From contig NZ_CP113529.1 of assembly GCF_026723865.1 (NCBI RefSeq), positions 4,154,001-4,218,000 on the forward strand: DNA of 64,000 nucleotides, in the 5' to 3' direction. The DNA is from Mycobacterium sp. Aquia_216. Its GTDB lineage: Bacteria > Actinomycetota > Actinomycetes > Mycobacteriales > Mycobacteriaceae. This document shows, in pieces, positions 16,425 to 24,981 of this stretch. Both the position numbers and the translations under genes were made by a program. Position 1 is the first letter of the stretch, and every line of letters begins with the position of its first letter. The notes beneath the pieces were generated by a model. That model made no database searches. It saw only the letters and a list, made by a program, of their open reading frames with translations, and was not told the origin of the DNA.

Positions 16425-16886
16425 GTGGAGGACCTCACCATGTCGCCCGACGAAGTTGATGACTTTTTGTCGGGGCCGCTCACCGGACAGCTGGCCACCA
16501 ACGGCCCAACCATCAGACCACTGTGGTACCAGTGGGAAGACAACGCGTTCTGGATAATCAGCGGCCCGTGGGCGAAGCTGTATCAGCGTGTGCAGAAGGA
16601 CCCCAACGTCGCTTTCTGCGTCGATGTCGGCGACTTCGACAACGGCATCGTCAAACAGGTCGTCGTCCAGGGTCCGGCGCACATTCAGGATTACGACGTC
16701 GAGCGCGGCCGCCGACTCCTGTACCGGTACCTGGGCCCCGACGAGGATTCGTGGTCGGACTCACCGGATGACTACCGCAGCTACCTGCGCGATGGCGGCC
16801 CGGACGGCGCCGTATTCCTACGATTGGCGCCGGCAAAGATGACCGCACTGAACTTCAGTTACGCACGCAACCGAAGAGCCAAGTAA
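16425..16886 (+). CDS. Pyridoxamine 5'-phosphate oxidase-like FMN/F420-binding protein
   Basis: 153 residues from the GTG at 16425, which has AAGGAG five bases upstream. The split beta-barrel pattern includes L-S-G-P-L-T-G-Q-L-A-T, P-L-W-Y-Q-W-E-D-N-A-F-W-I-I, V-A-F-C-V-D-V and V-V-V-Q-G-P-A-H-I. These are the features of the PNPOx-like/FDOR superfamily, in which mycobacteria have many F420 or FMN enzymes. Substrate unknown. It diverges from the small membrane gene across the palindrome at 16362. Confidence 0.8.
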   Translation: MEDLTMSPDEVDDFLSGPLTGQLATNGPTIRPLWYQWEDNAFWIISGPWAKLYQRVQKDPNVAFCVDVGDFDNGIVKQVVVQGPAHIQDYDVERGRRLLYRYLGPDEDSWSDSPDDYRSYLRDGGPDGAVFLRLAPAKMTALNFSYARNRRAK

Positions 16887-16907
16887 AACAGCACTATTCG
16901 CGCTCTG

Positions 16908-17531
16908 CTAGGCGGTGTAGTGCTCAACGAGCCGGGCTCGCCACTCCTTGATCTCGCCGACGAAGTCGTAGCCATCGCGGCGCAGGGCCGACCTAAAGCA
17001 CAGGCCGATCGCGTAGGACACGAAGATCTCGGCCTCACGCGCGGGGTCGAGGCCGCCCCTGACCGAGCCGTCCGCCTGGCCCGCGGCGAGGTGGCCGGCG
17101 AGTTCCGCCTCGTACGCGCCGATGAGACCGTCGAACCAGCCGGCAAAGCCCTGCAACGCGGCGGGTGTCTCGAAGGTTAGCACGATCATCGCCCGCATCG
17201 TTTCGGGTTCTCGCTCGACAGCGTCGAGCAGATCGTCGAGCTGACCGATCACCCGGTCCAGGCCGGTGCCACCACGCTCACGGCGGATCGCGGGCAGCAG
17301 CAGTTCGGCGAAGTTTTCGAAAACCGACTGCAGCAGTGCCTCTTTGGAGCCGTACCGATCCCGGACCATGTTGCGACTGAAGCCCGCGTTGATGCCGATC
17401 TCGACGGCGGTGGTGCGTTCGTAGCCCTGACGGGCGAACAGCTGGATCGCGGACGCGATCAGGGCAAGCGTCGACTCTTCGACACGCTCCTGATTGGTCT
17501 TCGGTCGGCGCTTGATCGCACTGGGCACCAC
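16908..17531 (-). CDS. TetR/AcrR family transcriptional regulator
   Basis: 207 residues from the GTG at 17531 (GTG 17528 is also possible). The frame is open up to an ATG at 17606, but that start would put both operator palindromes inside the gene. The helix-turn-helix includes L-F-A-R-Q-G-Y-E-R-T-T-A-V-E-I-G and F-S-R-N-M-V-R-D-R-Y-G-S-K-E-A-L-L. It diverges from the AveC-like gene at 17607 and two palindromes lie between them, so it very likely represses that seven-gene rightward run. Confidence 0.88.
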   Translation of the reverse strand: MVPSAIKRRPKTNQERVEESTLALIASAIQLFARQGYERTTAVEIGINAGFSRNMVRDRYGSKEALLQSVFENFAELLLPAIRRERGGTGLDRVIGQLDDLLDAVEREPETMRAMIVLTFETPAALQGFAGWFDGLIGAYEAELAGHLAAGQADGSVRGGLDPAREAEIFVSYAIGLCFRSALRRDGYDFVGEIKEWRARLVEHYTA

Positions 17532-17559
17532 ATGAGTGTACGACGATTCTGTCGGTAAG

Positions 17560-17573
17560 CAGATAGATATCTG
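17560..17573. promoter_or_regulatory. CAGATA-GA-TATCTG palindrome, TetR operator
   Basis: A 6-2-6 perfect inverted repeat in the divergent gap between the TetR gene and the AveC-like gene. A second, closely related palindrome follows at 17581. The paired arrangement suggests two TetR dimers. Confidence 0.72.
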
Positions 17574-17580
17574 TTCATCG

Positions 17581-17594
17581 ACAGATAGATCTGT
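17581..17594. promoter_or_regulatory. ACAGAT-AG-ATCTGT palindrome, TetR operator
   Basis: A 6-2-6 perfect inverted repeat that ends 12 bases before the AveC-like start codon at 17607. With no ribosome-binding site in that gap, the AveC-like mRNA may be leaderless, and the operator would cover the promoter. Confidence 0.72.
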
Positions 17595-17606
17595 TACCGT
17601 CATCAC

Positions 17607-18716
17607 ATGCTCGATGAACGACCGTTAACGGCGACGGGGCCAGTGGGGGTGGACGCAGCAGGCCCGGATCCCGTCGCAGCTCAGCGGACTTGGGCGAAGG
17701 TCTGGATCGTGCACGGCGTCCTGTGGCTTGCACTGATCGCCTACTGCTGGACCATGTGGGTTGTCAGCGGCGATTTCACGCCCAACACGCTCGGCCGTGG
17801 TCAAGAGCCCGCCTGGTACGTCGTTCTGGTTCGATGCGTAGAAGTGGTCTTCGGAATCTTCATCACCGGCTGGATCCTGTGGCGCTTCGTGATCGGACCG
17901 AAGATACGCACCGGTCGCTTCAGCTTTGACGGCCTGTTCTTCCTGGCCGGGTGGTTGATGTTCTTCCAGGAGCCCTGGATCGATTGGACCGTTTACCAAT
18001 TCCAGTACGCGACAACGTTCGTCAACTTCGGGAGCTGGCTGTCGCACATACCGGGGTGGAGCTCGGGCAACGGGCAGTTGATTCCGGTGCCCATGGTGTA
18101 CTTCACCGCCTACCTGTGGATGTGCGCGATGTCCGGCTACGCCGGCTCCCGCTACATGACCTATCAGCGCAGAAGAGACCCGTCGCGCAGTGTATTTCGA
18201 CTCATCGCCCAGACCTATCTGGTCATGATCGTCGGCGACTTTATCGTCGAGCTGATCATGACCAGGACGGGGCTGATCAGCTACTCGTCGACCATTCCCT
18301 GGCTGACGCTATTCGCCGGCACCGATCACCAGTTCCCGCTCTATGAGCCGCTGAGCTGGCCCGGGACGTTCATCATCCTGAGTTGCCTGCACTTCTTCCG
18401 CGACGACCGGGGCCGGTCCTGGCCCGAACGCGGCATCGACAAACTGCAGTTCAAGCGCGAGGGATTCAAGACCTTCGCGAGGTTCTGTGCGATCGCCGGC
18501 GCGGCACAGTTGGCGATCTTCATCGCCTTCAACATGCCGTACTGGTTCTACGCGTTGCACTCCGGGCCAATGCCCAAGCCGCATATCGAACGAACCTGGC
18601 GTAACGGCGGAGTTTGTGGCCCCACCACCGCTTTCAATTGCGCCGATCCGAAGCTGCCGATCTCACGTCAATCGGCACCGGATCGCCCCGAGCTCCTACC
18701 AGAGAGGCATCAATGA
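17607..18716 (+). CDS. Spirocyclase AveC-like membrane protein (subgroup I)
   Basis: 369 residues with about seven hydrophobic helices. AveC of Streptomyces avermitilis performs spirocyclisation and dehydration in avermectin synthesis; these mycobacterial homologs have no known role. Family motifs here: F-D-G-L-F-F then F-F-Q-E-P-W-I-D-W (helix 3), D-F-I-V-E-L, F-A-G-T-D-H-Q-F-P-L-Y-E and H-F-F-R-D-D-R-G-R-S-W-P-E-R-G. The C-terminal C-G-x5-C-P-G-P motif of its paralogs is degraded to C-G-P-T-T-A-F-N-C-A-D-P. It overlaps the FAD enzyme (ATGA). A variant AACG-AC-CGTT palindrome (17615-17629) lies inside its first codons. Confidence 0.8.
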   Translation: MLDERPLTATGPVGVDAAGPDPVAAQRTWAKVWIVHGVLWLALIAYCWTMWVVSGDFTPNTLGRGQEPAWYVVLVRCVEVVFGIFITGWILWRFVIGPKIRTGRFSFDGLFFLAGWLMFFQEPWIDWTVYQFQYATTFVNFGSWLSHIPGWSSGNGQLIPVPMVYFTAYLWMCAMSGYAGSRYMTYQRRRDPSRSVFRLIAQTYLVMIVGDFIVELIMTRTGLISYSSTIPWLTLFAGTDHQFPLYEPLSWPGTFIILSCLHFFRDDRGRSWPERGIDKLQFKREGFKTFARFCAIAGAAQLAIFIAFNMPYWFYALHSGPMPKPHIERTWRNGGVCGPTTAFNCADPKLPISRQSAPDRPELLPERHQ

Positions 18717-20083
18717 CACAGCACAGCACCGCGGCGGTAATCGGAGGCGGAATCGCCGGGATGGCCGCGGCCTACGAGCTGTCCAAGGCCGGTTTCCACG
18801 TCACGGTGTTGGAGACCCGCGACCGGGTGGGCGGACGGATCTGGACCGTACGCAAGGACGACTTCGTGATGGACCTGGGTACCGCAGTCTATCTCGGGAC
18901 CTACCGCGAAGCGGTCGCGATGATCCACGAGGTCGGGCTGAGCAACGAGTTCATCGAAACCCCAGTCATTTTCGGAATGCCTCGCCAGGGCAAGCAGCAT
19001 TACCTGGACCTGGCAAAGCCGATTCGGGCCAGCCTGGCCACCCAAGTGATTTCCTGGCCGGCCAAGATCAAGGCCATTCGACTGTTCGCCGATGTCTTCA
19101 AATACCGTAACAGCCTCGGCTACGACACCTATGACGGTCTCGCCGAGATCGACAACGAAACCGTTGCCGACTATTGCCGTCGGGCGCTCAACGAGGAGCT
19201 GGCCCGCTACATCGGCGCACCCCTGGTCAGCGGCACCTGGGTACACGAGGATCACGACACCTCGGTGGCCCTGCTGCACTGGACGGTGCGCAACATGTTG
19301 GTCAAGTCGGTGTTCAACCTGACCTCCGGCGTGGCCGGGTTGCCCGTCAAATTGGCGACGCTGGTGGACACCAAGCTCGAGCACACCGTCACCAACGTCA
19401 CCGACAACGGTTCGGCCGTCGAAGTCAGCTACGTGACACCGTCGTCGGGCGAACAGACCCAAACCTTCGACACCGCAGTCATCGCGACGACGGCACAGCC
19501 CGCGCTAGGCATCTATCCGCAGATGGACGAAAACCACCGCAACCTTTATGGAACCGCCAGATACCACCGATTGGGCAATGTGTCGCTTGGGTTTTCGGGA
19601 CGACCGAATGATCCCGGCACCTTTTCGATGGTCTCCCCGTACGACGATCCGGACACTATCGCTGTCATCGCCGACCACAACAAGGCGCCGGGACGGGCAC
19701 CGCAAGGCAAGGGCCTCATCTCCGTGCTGCTGTCGCCTGCCTACCTCAACCGGACCGACGATCGCGACGATGACTACTTGATCGAGCACTCGCTCGACCG
19801 GGTCAAGTACTACTACGGCAAGCTCCCCGGTGACCTGGAGCAGCACGCCGTGGTCCGCTGGCCGGAATCGGTCCCGATCATCGACAAAGGCCGCTTCAAG
19901 CGAATTGCCGACTTCCGCAAGAAGATGGACCGGACTTCTCGGGTCCAGTTCGCCAGCGACTTGGATCGCATCCCGGGCCTCAACGGCGGGTTGGTCAGCG
20001 GTAAGGAGGCGGCGGACCGGGTGTCGACGCTGTTCGCCGACAGAGTTCCTCGGGGACGACTTATCGGTACCACGGGAACGTAA
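18713..20083 (+). CDS. FAD-dependent amine oxidase/protoporphyrinogen oxidase-like enzyme
   Basis: 456 residues, ATG 18713 overlapping the AveC-like stop. FAD motif A-V-I-G-G-G-I-A-G-M-A-A-A-Y-E-L is followed by R-D-R-V-G-G-R-I-W-T-V. Later come D-N-E-T-V-A-D-Y, R-W-P-E-S-V-P-I-I and, at the C-terminal FAD site, G-L-N-G-G-L-V-S-G-K-E-A-A-D-R-V. It is the closest relative of the N-terminally deleted gene at 24032. Coupling to the AveC-like protein repeats in the 37003-34530 pair, which argues that AveC-like proteins and HemG-like enzymes work together. Confidence 0.86.
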   Translation: MTQHSTAAVIGGGIAGMAAAYELSKAGFHVTVLETRDRVGGRIWTVRKDDFVMDLGTAVYLGTYREAVAMIHEVGLSNEFIETPVIFGMPRQGKQHYLDLAKPIRASLATQVISWPAKIKAIRLFADVFKYRNSLGYDTYDGLAEIDNETVADYCRRALNEELARYIGAPLVSGTWVHEDHDTSVALLHWTVRNMLVKSVFNLTSGVAGLPVKLATLVDTKLEHTVTNVTDNGSAVEVSYVTPSSGEQTQTFDTAVIATTAQPALGIYPQMDENHRNLYGTARYHRLGNVSLGFSGRPNDPGTFSMVSPYDDPDTIAVIADHNKAPGRAPQGKGLISVLLSPAYLNRTDDRDDDYLIEHSLDRVKYYYGKLPGDLEQHAVVRWPESVPIIDKGRFKRIADFRKKMDRTSRVQFASDLDRIPGLNGGLVSGKEAADRVSTLFADRVPRGRLIGTTGT

Positions 20084-20088
20084 CTGCG

Positions 20089-20643
20089 ATGATCAGGACC
20101 ACCTTGGCGTGGGACCAACCCCCTTGGGGCACAACGACGCCCGCGGCACCGCAAACGATCATCACGGTCGTCCTTGGCCTCGCGGTAGCGGGCTTCGTCA
20201 TAGCCGCTTTGGCCAGCTGGTATCGCACCAAACGGCATCTCTATGTCTACTACGGCGATCAGCCATTCATTGTGGGGGGCTTCCCGCTTAGTCAATTGGT
20301 GTTCAACGCATTCGGGTCAATGTTGGGAGCGGTAGTAGTCACCCGGCTCTCGTGGTTTTTCACCGACGCGCGTCAGCTGCTGCTGCTCCTGGTGCCGTTT
20401 GTGACGTTCATGTCGTCGTGGGCGGTGGGTATGCCGCTGTTCTTGGTCCTCGGCACGGATGCGGCCCATGGCCTCCGGATGATCGCCGCGGTCGTGAGCA
20501 TGTCGCTCGGCCTGATCGGGATCGACACGACGATCCGCTTCGGCACCGGGCAGTTACGCCTGCTCCCCCCGATTACGGCAGCGCCCAACACAACTGAGCG
20601 TTTATCGAAAGCCGACGTCGACCGTAGCGCCGTCGGCGCATAG
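20089..20643 (+). CDS. YYG-x-QP family membrane protein with an internal deletion
   Basis: 184 residues. It is a tandem duplicate of the next gene: both begin with ...Q-P-P-W-x-x-T-T-P and end alike through Y-V-Y-Y-G-D-Q-P-F, G-G-F-P-L-S and R-L-S-W-F-F-T. After A-S-W-Y-R-T-K-R-H at residue 50 it jumps to L-Y-V-Y-Y-G; the partner needs 96 more residues to get there. The lost part holds helices 2-4 with the family's E-x3-D motif. The frame is intact and the gene sits in the run with short spacing. It may be non-functional or a reduced partner protein. Confidence 0.78.
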   Translation: MIRTTLAWDQPPWGTTTPAAPQTIITVVLGLAVAGFVIAALASWYRTKRHLYVYYGDQPFIVGGFPLSQLVFNAFGSMLGAVVVTRLSWFFTDARQLLLLLVPFVTFMSSWAVGMPLFLVLGTDAAHGLRMIAAVVSMSLGLIGIDTTIRFGTGQLRLLPPITAAPNTTERLSKADVDRSAVGA

Positions 20644-20662
20644 AAGAACAGGAGTTCTGGCG

Positions 20663-21490
20663 ATGACAACCTCAATCGTTGCGATTGCCCAACCCCCATG
20701 GGAGATGACCACCCCCACAATCGCGCAGGCGATCATCACCGCGATCCTCGCCGTGGTGGTGGCGGCCTTTGTCGTTGTCGCACTCGTCGATTGGCGACGC
20801 TCGGGGTCGCCGGCCTTCCTGCTGACGTTGGTCGGCGGTTACATCTGTTCCTTCAATGAGGCGACGGTCGACGTGCTCGGCCATTGCTTCTTTCCCCTCG
20901 ACGGAGTGCTCGGCTATGCCGCATTCGGCAGAGGCGTGCCGGTGTGGGTGGTGCTGGCCTACGTCGTCTTCTTCGGTGGGCTGTCCTATCTGATGGCGTT
21001 GGCGTTCAGGCGTGGTGCCAGCCACCGGGCGATGTGTTGCGGCATAGCCGTTTTCGGGGTACTCAACGTGCTACTGGAGTTACCGATGCTCGGCTCCGGT
21101 CTGTACGTGTACTACGGGGATCAACCGTTTGCGATCGGCGGCTTTCCGCTCAGTTGGCTGGTAATCAACAGCCTGGGCTCGCTGTTCGGCGCGGTGGTGA
21201 TCGTCCGGCTCTCCTGGTTGTTCACCGGGGCACGTCAGCTGTTGCTGATTTTCGTGCCGTTCGCGACCTACATGGCCTCCTGGGTGCCGGCGATGCCGCA
21301 CTTCGCGATCACCAACACCGATCTGCCCACTGGAGTCCGGATGGCGGCGGCGCTGCTGAGCATGGCGCTGGGGGTGATCGCGATCGACGCTCTGATCCGG
21401 ATCGGAACCGGCCAATGGCGCCTGCTACCCGCACCGACCCCCGCTACGGCGCAGGGCCAGAACCGCGCGCATGCGTATTCGCATTCCTGA
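20663..21490 (+). CDS. YYG-x-QP family polytopic membrane protein
   Basis: 275 residues with about seven hydrophobic helices. Family features: an acidic pair in helix 2 (C-S-F-N-E-A-T-V-D-V-L-G-H), E-L before the motif Y-V-Y-Y-G-D-Q-P-F, and G-G-F-P-L-S-W-L-V-I-N-S. Members elsewhere are at 20089 (deleted), 31380, 40607 and 60308. I know no described function. The spacing of E-P-x2-D, D/E and Y-x-G motifs resembles the AveC-like proteins, suggesting distant common ancestry. AGGAG precedes the ATG. It is part of the 17607-24981 rightward run. Confidence 0.78.
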   Translation: MTTSIVAIAQPPWEMTTPTIAQAIITAILAVVVAAFVVVALVDWRRSGSPAFLLTLVGGYICSFNEATVDVLGHCFFPLDGVLGYAAFGRGVPVWVVLAYVVFFGGLSYLMALAFRRGASHRAMCCGIAVFGVLNVLLELPMLGSGLYVYYGDQPFAIGGFPLSWLVINSLGSLFGAVVIVRLSWLFTGARQLLLIFVPFATYMASWVPAMPHFAITNTDLPTGVRMAAALLSMALGVIAIDALIRIGTGQWRLLPAPTPATAQGQNRAHAYSHS

Positions 21491-21495
21491 ACATA

Positions 21496-21515
21496 ATCGT
21501 TGTGAACGATCGATC
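21496..21515. promoter_or_regulatory. ATCGTT-N3-AACGAT repeat with adjoining GAACGATCGAT
   Basis: An ATCGTT-GTG-AACGAT inverted repeat overlapping TGAACGATCGATC, just after the stop at 21490 and about 110 bases upstream of the CrtI-like gene. It resembles the window-wide GAACG-N2-CGTTC motif and could give this gene its own promoter control. Confidence 0.42.
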
Positions 21516-21623
21516 TTCGAGACTAGGCTCAATAGCTGGTGGGGAGTACCTAAAAATGCATGTTTAATGCCCATATTGTCCGGTTTCCCTAGCGCCTGAC
21601 CCGACTCACTTAGGATTCATTAA

Positions 21624-23195
21624 ATGGAAACGTTCGATTACATCGTGGTAGGTGCAGGGCACAACGGGCTCTGCGCGGCAGCGACGCTGGCCGAGCAAGG
21701 CCGCTCGGTGTGTGTAGTCGAACGGCTATCTGTGCTCGGCGGCCTTTCGGCGAGCTATCCGTATTTGCAGGATGCGCCGGAGCACAAGCTGAGCATCGGC
21801 GCGATGGATGACCTATTCATGGCCCAGACCCCGCTGGCCCGCGAGATGCGGCTGGCCGATTTCGGGTATGACACGGTCCCCCTTGCGCACCCCTACGGCT
21901 GGATGAACGAGGAAGGCGACACCCTGCTGCTGTGGGGCGATTTCGCCCGCACCCTGGAGGACATTCGTTACTTCTCCCCCAAGGACGCACGCACCTACGA
22001 ACAGCTTCGGGGCCCGATCGACTGGGTGATGGATCTCATCGACATCCTCACGGTCCAGGACCCCTCCGCGTGGGGCAAGCTTGATTTCGCCAAATACCTA
22101 CTGCGGCATCGCCCCGACCGGGCCACCCGTCGCTTCCTGGGCAGCATGATGTCGTTGAATGTCTTCGAACTCATCTCGGAAACCTTCGAGTCCGACGCCA
22201 TGCGCGGCCTGTGGGCCTACTGGTCGTCGATGGTCGGTCCGGCGGACTCGGTCGGTTCGGGCGCCTACTTCCTGGGATTTGCCGGCGTGCACCGTCATCT
22301 CGGCGTGCAGCGCCCCCGTGGCGGCATGACCAACCTGGTCGAGGCATTCAAAGGCAAGCTGGAGAGCCACGGCGGAGTGGTGCGGCTGGGCAACGGGGTC
22401 AACCAGATCCTCGTCGACTCGGGACGCGCGACCGGAGTGCGGCTCGAGGACGGCACTGAGCTGCGCGCCCGGCGTGGGGTCGTCTCGAATGCCGCAGCGC
22501 AAATCACGCTGGGCAAGCTGGTCCCGCCGGAGCAGCTGAGCCGCGAAGACCACAACAAAGTTGCCCTCATCCCGGCGAATTCGGTGAACGCGGCCGCATT
22601 CAAGATCGACGTCGCGACGGCGGGCCGCATCGGTTACCCGAAGGCCGAAGCCGCCCGGGCCAAGCGCGACGGCGAGGACATCCGCACCACCACCTTCATG
22701 ACCGGCACCCTCGAGGACCACATCGAGCAGATGTACGCGATGAAGCGCGGACTCAATGTCGACACTCCGCCGGTGTACATGGCCATCCTGTCCGCACCCG
22801 ATCGAAGCATCGCATCGGCCGAGGGCGATGTGCTCTACCTACATTCGAATGTGCCCGGCTATCCGAGCAACGGCTGGGGCGTCAACAAAAACGACTACAC
22901 CGAACAGATCTGGAAATCGGGTCTTCGCTTCCTCGGCGGCCTGGAAACCGAGATCGGGCGGGTGGTGTCCACCCCGCAAGATCTGGAAGCTCGCTTCGCC
23001 GCGCCGGCCGGCGCCTACTTCCACGTGGACATGCTGGTCACTCGGCTGGGCAAAAACCGCCCCGCACACGGTCTCGGTGGCTACGACACCCCGATCAAGG
23101 GGCTCTACCAATCCGGTGCCGGCACTCATCCCAGTGGCGGGGTAACCGGTTGGCCCGGACGTCTGGCCGCCCAGCACGCGCTCCGCAATGAATAG
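21624..23195 (+). CDS. Phytoene desaturase-like NAD(P)/FAD-dependent oxidoreductase
   Basis: 523 residues. N-terminal I-V-V-G-A-G-H-N-G-L-C-A-A-A-T-L-A and C-terminal G-A-G-T-H-P-S-G-G-V-T-G-W-P-G-R mark a complete CrtI-like flavoprotein (COG1233). It is the third of this type and the one with the most canonical C-terminal FAD motif. A 133-base gap with an operator-like repeat precedes it. It is followed 40 bases later by a PRW/AWNG membrane protein, repeating the FAD-enzyme/membrane-partner pairing seen at 9808-7431. Confidence 0.88.
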   Translation: METFDYIVVGAGHNGLCAAATLAEQGRSVCVVERLSVLGGLSASYPYLQDAPEHKLSIGAMDDLFMAQTPLAREMRLADFGYDTVPLAHPYGWMNEEGDTLLLWGDFARTLEDIRYFSPKDARTYEQLRGPIDWVMDLIDILTVQDPSAWGKLDFAKYLLRHRPDRATRRFLGSMMSLNVFELISETFESDAMRGLWAYWSSMVGPADSVGSGAYFLGFAGVHRHLGVQRPRGGMTNLVEAFKGKLESHGGVVRLGNGVNQILVDSGRATGVRLEDGTELRARRGVVSNAAAQITLGKLVPPEQLSREDHNKVALIPANSVNAAAFKIDVATAGRIGYPKAEAARAKRDGEDIRTTTFMTGTLEDHIEQMYAMKRGLNVDTPPVYMAILSAPDRSIASAEGDVLYLHSNVPGYPSNGWGVNKNDYTEQIWKSGLRFLGGLETEIGRVVSTPQDLEARFAAPAGAYFHVDMLVTRLGKNRPAHGLGGYDTPIKGLYQSGAGTHPSGGVTGWPGRLAAQHALRNE

Positions 23196-23235
23196 CTGCG
23201 ACAAGGTGATTCGAATCGACTGAGGAGGACGATCG

Positions 23236-24003
23236 GTGCCTAACATGAATCTGACGGCCCAACGGCTGTGCGTATGGTGTGGTCCGTTCATGATCGCAGT
23301 GTGGGCTTCGGCGTTCGCATTCCTCTGCCACTTCATCCCACCACCCAGTCCCGCCAAGTCGCGCGCCGCGCTCGTCGCCCAGTTCAGTGAGCACACCAAC
23401 CTGATCCGCCTCGGGCTGGTCATCAGTCTCTTCGCGTGTGCGCTGCTGGTGCCGTTCTGCGCGGTCATCGCTGCACAGATCCGCCGGATGGAAGGTGTCC
23501 GCTCGGTTCTCGCGGAGTCGCAGCTGGTCTCCGGCGGCCTGCTGTGCGTCGAGTTCCTGGTGCCCTTCGCGATCTGGCAGACGGCACTGTACCGGCTCCA
23601 CGAATGGAGTCCCGAGATCGTCCAAATGCTCAATGACATGGCGTGGTTGATGTTCCTCGGCATCATCTCCTCGGCCTGCATTCAAGTCGCCTCGCTGGGT
23701 GTCGCGATTCTGCTCGATAAGGGCGTCAAGCCGGTATTCCCTCGCTGGGCAGGCTATTTCAACATCTGGGTCTCGATGATCTGGGTGCCTGCGGCGATCA
23801 TCCCCTTCTTCAAAACCGGCCCCCTGGCCTGGAACGGAATATTCGCCTGGTGGGTCCCGCTTTGCGTCTACTTCTGCTGGTTCGTCGTGATGGTGGTGTT
23901 GCTGCTGCGGGCCATCGGCGAAGACGAGCGCGCCCAGGAGCAAGCCGGTATGAATGACTGGCTCACCGGTCACCGGTCCGAGCCCGAGCTCACCGCAACG
24001 TAA
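23236..24003 (+). CDS. Polytopic membrane protein, PRW/AWNG family
   Basis: 255 residues, GTG start with GGAGGA eight bases upstream. About six helices. It has the family sequence P-P-P-S-P-A-K-S in the first loop, Q-I-R-R-M-E-G, N-D-M-A-W-L, V-F-P-R-W-A-G-Y-F-N-I-W and K-T-G-P-L-A-W-N-G. Full length, so it serves as the reference for the deleted copy at 11981. Function unknown; its position suggests a partner for the CrtI-like enzyme just upstream. Confidence 0.8.
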   Translation: MPNMNLTAQRLCVWCGPFMIAVWASAFAFLCHFIPPPSPAKSRAALVAQFSEHTNLIRLGLVISLFACALLVPFCAVIAAQIRRMEGVRSVLAESQLVSGGLLCVEFLVPFAIWQTALYRLHEWSPEIVQMLNDMAWLMFLGIISSACIQVASLGVAILLDKGVKPVFPRWAGYFNIWVSMIWVPAAIIPFFKTGPLAWNGIFAWWVPLCVYFCWFVVMVVLLLRAIGEDERAQEQAGMNDWLTGHRSEPELTAT

Positions 24004-24031
24004 TCGTCTACAGCACAAGGAAAGAGCCCAC

Positions 24032-24981
24032 GTGCCCAGGTCGCCCGGCTGGACACCGAGACCGTGCGGGACTACTTTCGCCGCGAACTCAACGACGAAT
24101 TGCTGCAATGGGCGGGCCGCCCGCTGGTCAGCAGCACGTGGGTCGCCGACGACGCGGGCACCTCAATCGCGTTGCTGCTGTGGACGATACGCAACATGCT
24201 GGTCAGCACAATGTACAATCTGCGCCCTGGAGTCGGTGGGTTGCCCGAGGAACTGGGCCGGCGGTTGCACATCCGGCGACAGCACCCCGTGCTCAATGTC
24301 GCCGACACCGGAGCCGCCGTGGAGGTCACCTTCGCGCCCGGGGGCCTCAATCAACGAACCGAGTCCTTTGACGCGTGCGTCATCGCCACTCAAGCGCAGT
24401 ATGCACTGGCGATGTTCCCGCAGATGGACGAAAACCATCGCGCGCTCTACCAGACCACCCGCTACCGGCGACTCGGCAGCATCTGCCTCGGGCTATCGCA
24501 GCGCCCGAAGGATCCCGCGACCTACTACATGGTCTCCCCGCACGAGGACCCCGACACGATCGCCGTGATCGCCGACCACGCGAAGGCACCAGGCCGGGCT
24601 CCCGAGGACAAGGGCCTGCTGACCGTGCTGCTGTCCCACGAATACCTGGAGCGCACAATGGATCTCAGCGACGAGGACGTGCTGGACTACGCCATAGACC
24701 GCGCCCGCTTCTACCACGGAAATGTCGTCGACACCCTCGAAGAGCACGCGGTCGCACGGTGGCCCGAGTCCGTTCCGGTCATGGACAAGGGCCGATTCGC
24801 GCGAATCGCCGACTTCCAGGGGCGCCTTGACTGGACGGCACGAGTTCAGTTCGCCTCCGATCTAGACAGGATCTCGGGCCTCAACGGTGCGTTGGTCAGC
24901 GGCCAAGAAGCGGCGAATCGCGTCGTGAATGCGGTGCTGGTCCCCGGACCCCAACCGATTTCGGTCGGCGAGCCACACTGA
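24032..24981 (+). pseudogene. FAD-dependent oxidoreductase lacking the N-terminal FAD domain
   Basis: From about 24040 the frame reads A-R-L-D-T-E-T-V-R-D-Y-F-R-R-E-L-N, which matches residues from about 150 onward in the neighbour at 18713. It continues to a normal C-terminus (G-L-N-G-A-L-V-S-G-Q-E-A-A-N-R-V). The first ~145 residues, with the G-x-G-x-x-G motif, are missing. Just upstream an AAGGAAAG ribosome-binding site and a GTG (24032) survive, but that GTG is out of frame with the rest. The nearest in-frame start is GTG 24064. A deletion between the start codon and codon ~145 explains this. FAD binding through the usual domain is impossible. Confidence 0.8.

Noticed and set aside
5480-23195. 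A carotenoid biosynthesis cluster
   Set aside because: CrtI-like enzymes alone are not enough: no phytoene synthase, GGPP synthase or lycopene cyclase was found, and the other genes fit acyl-CoA chemistry.
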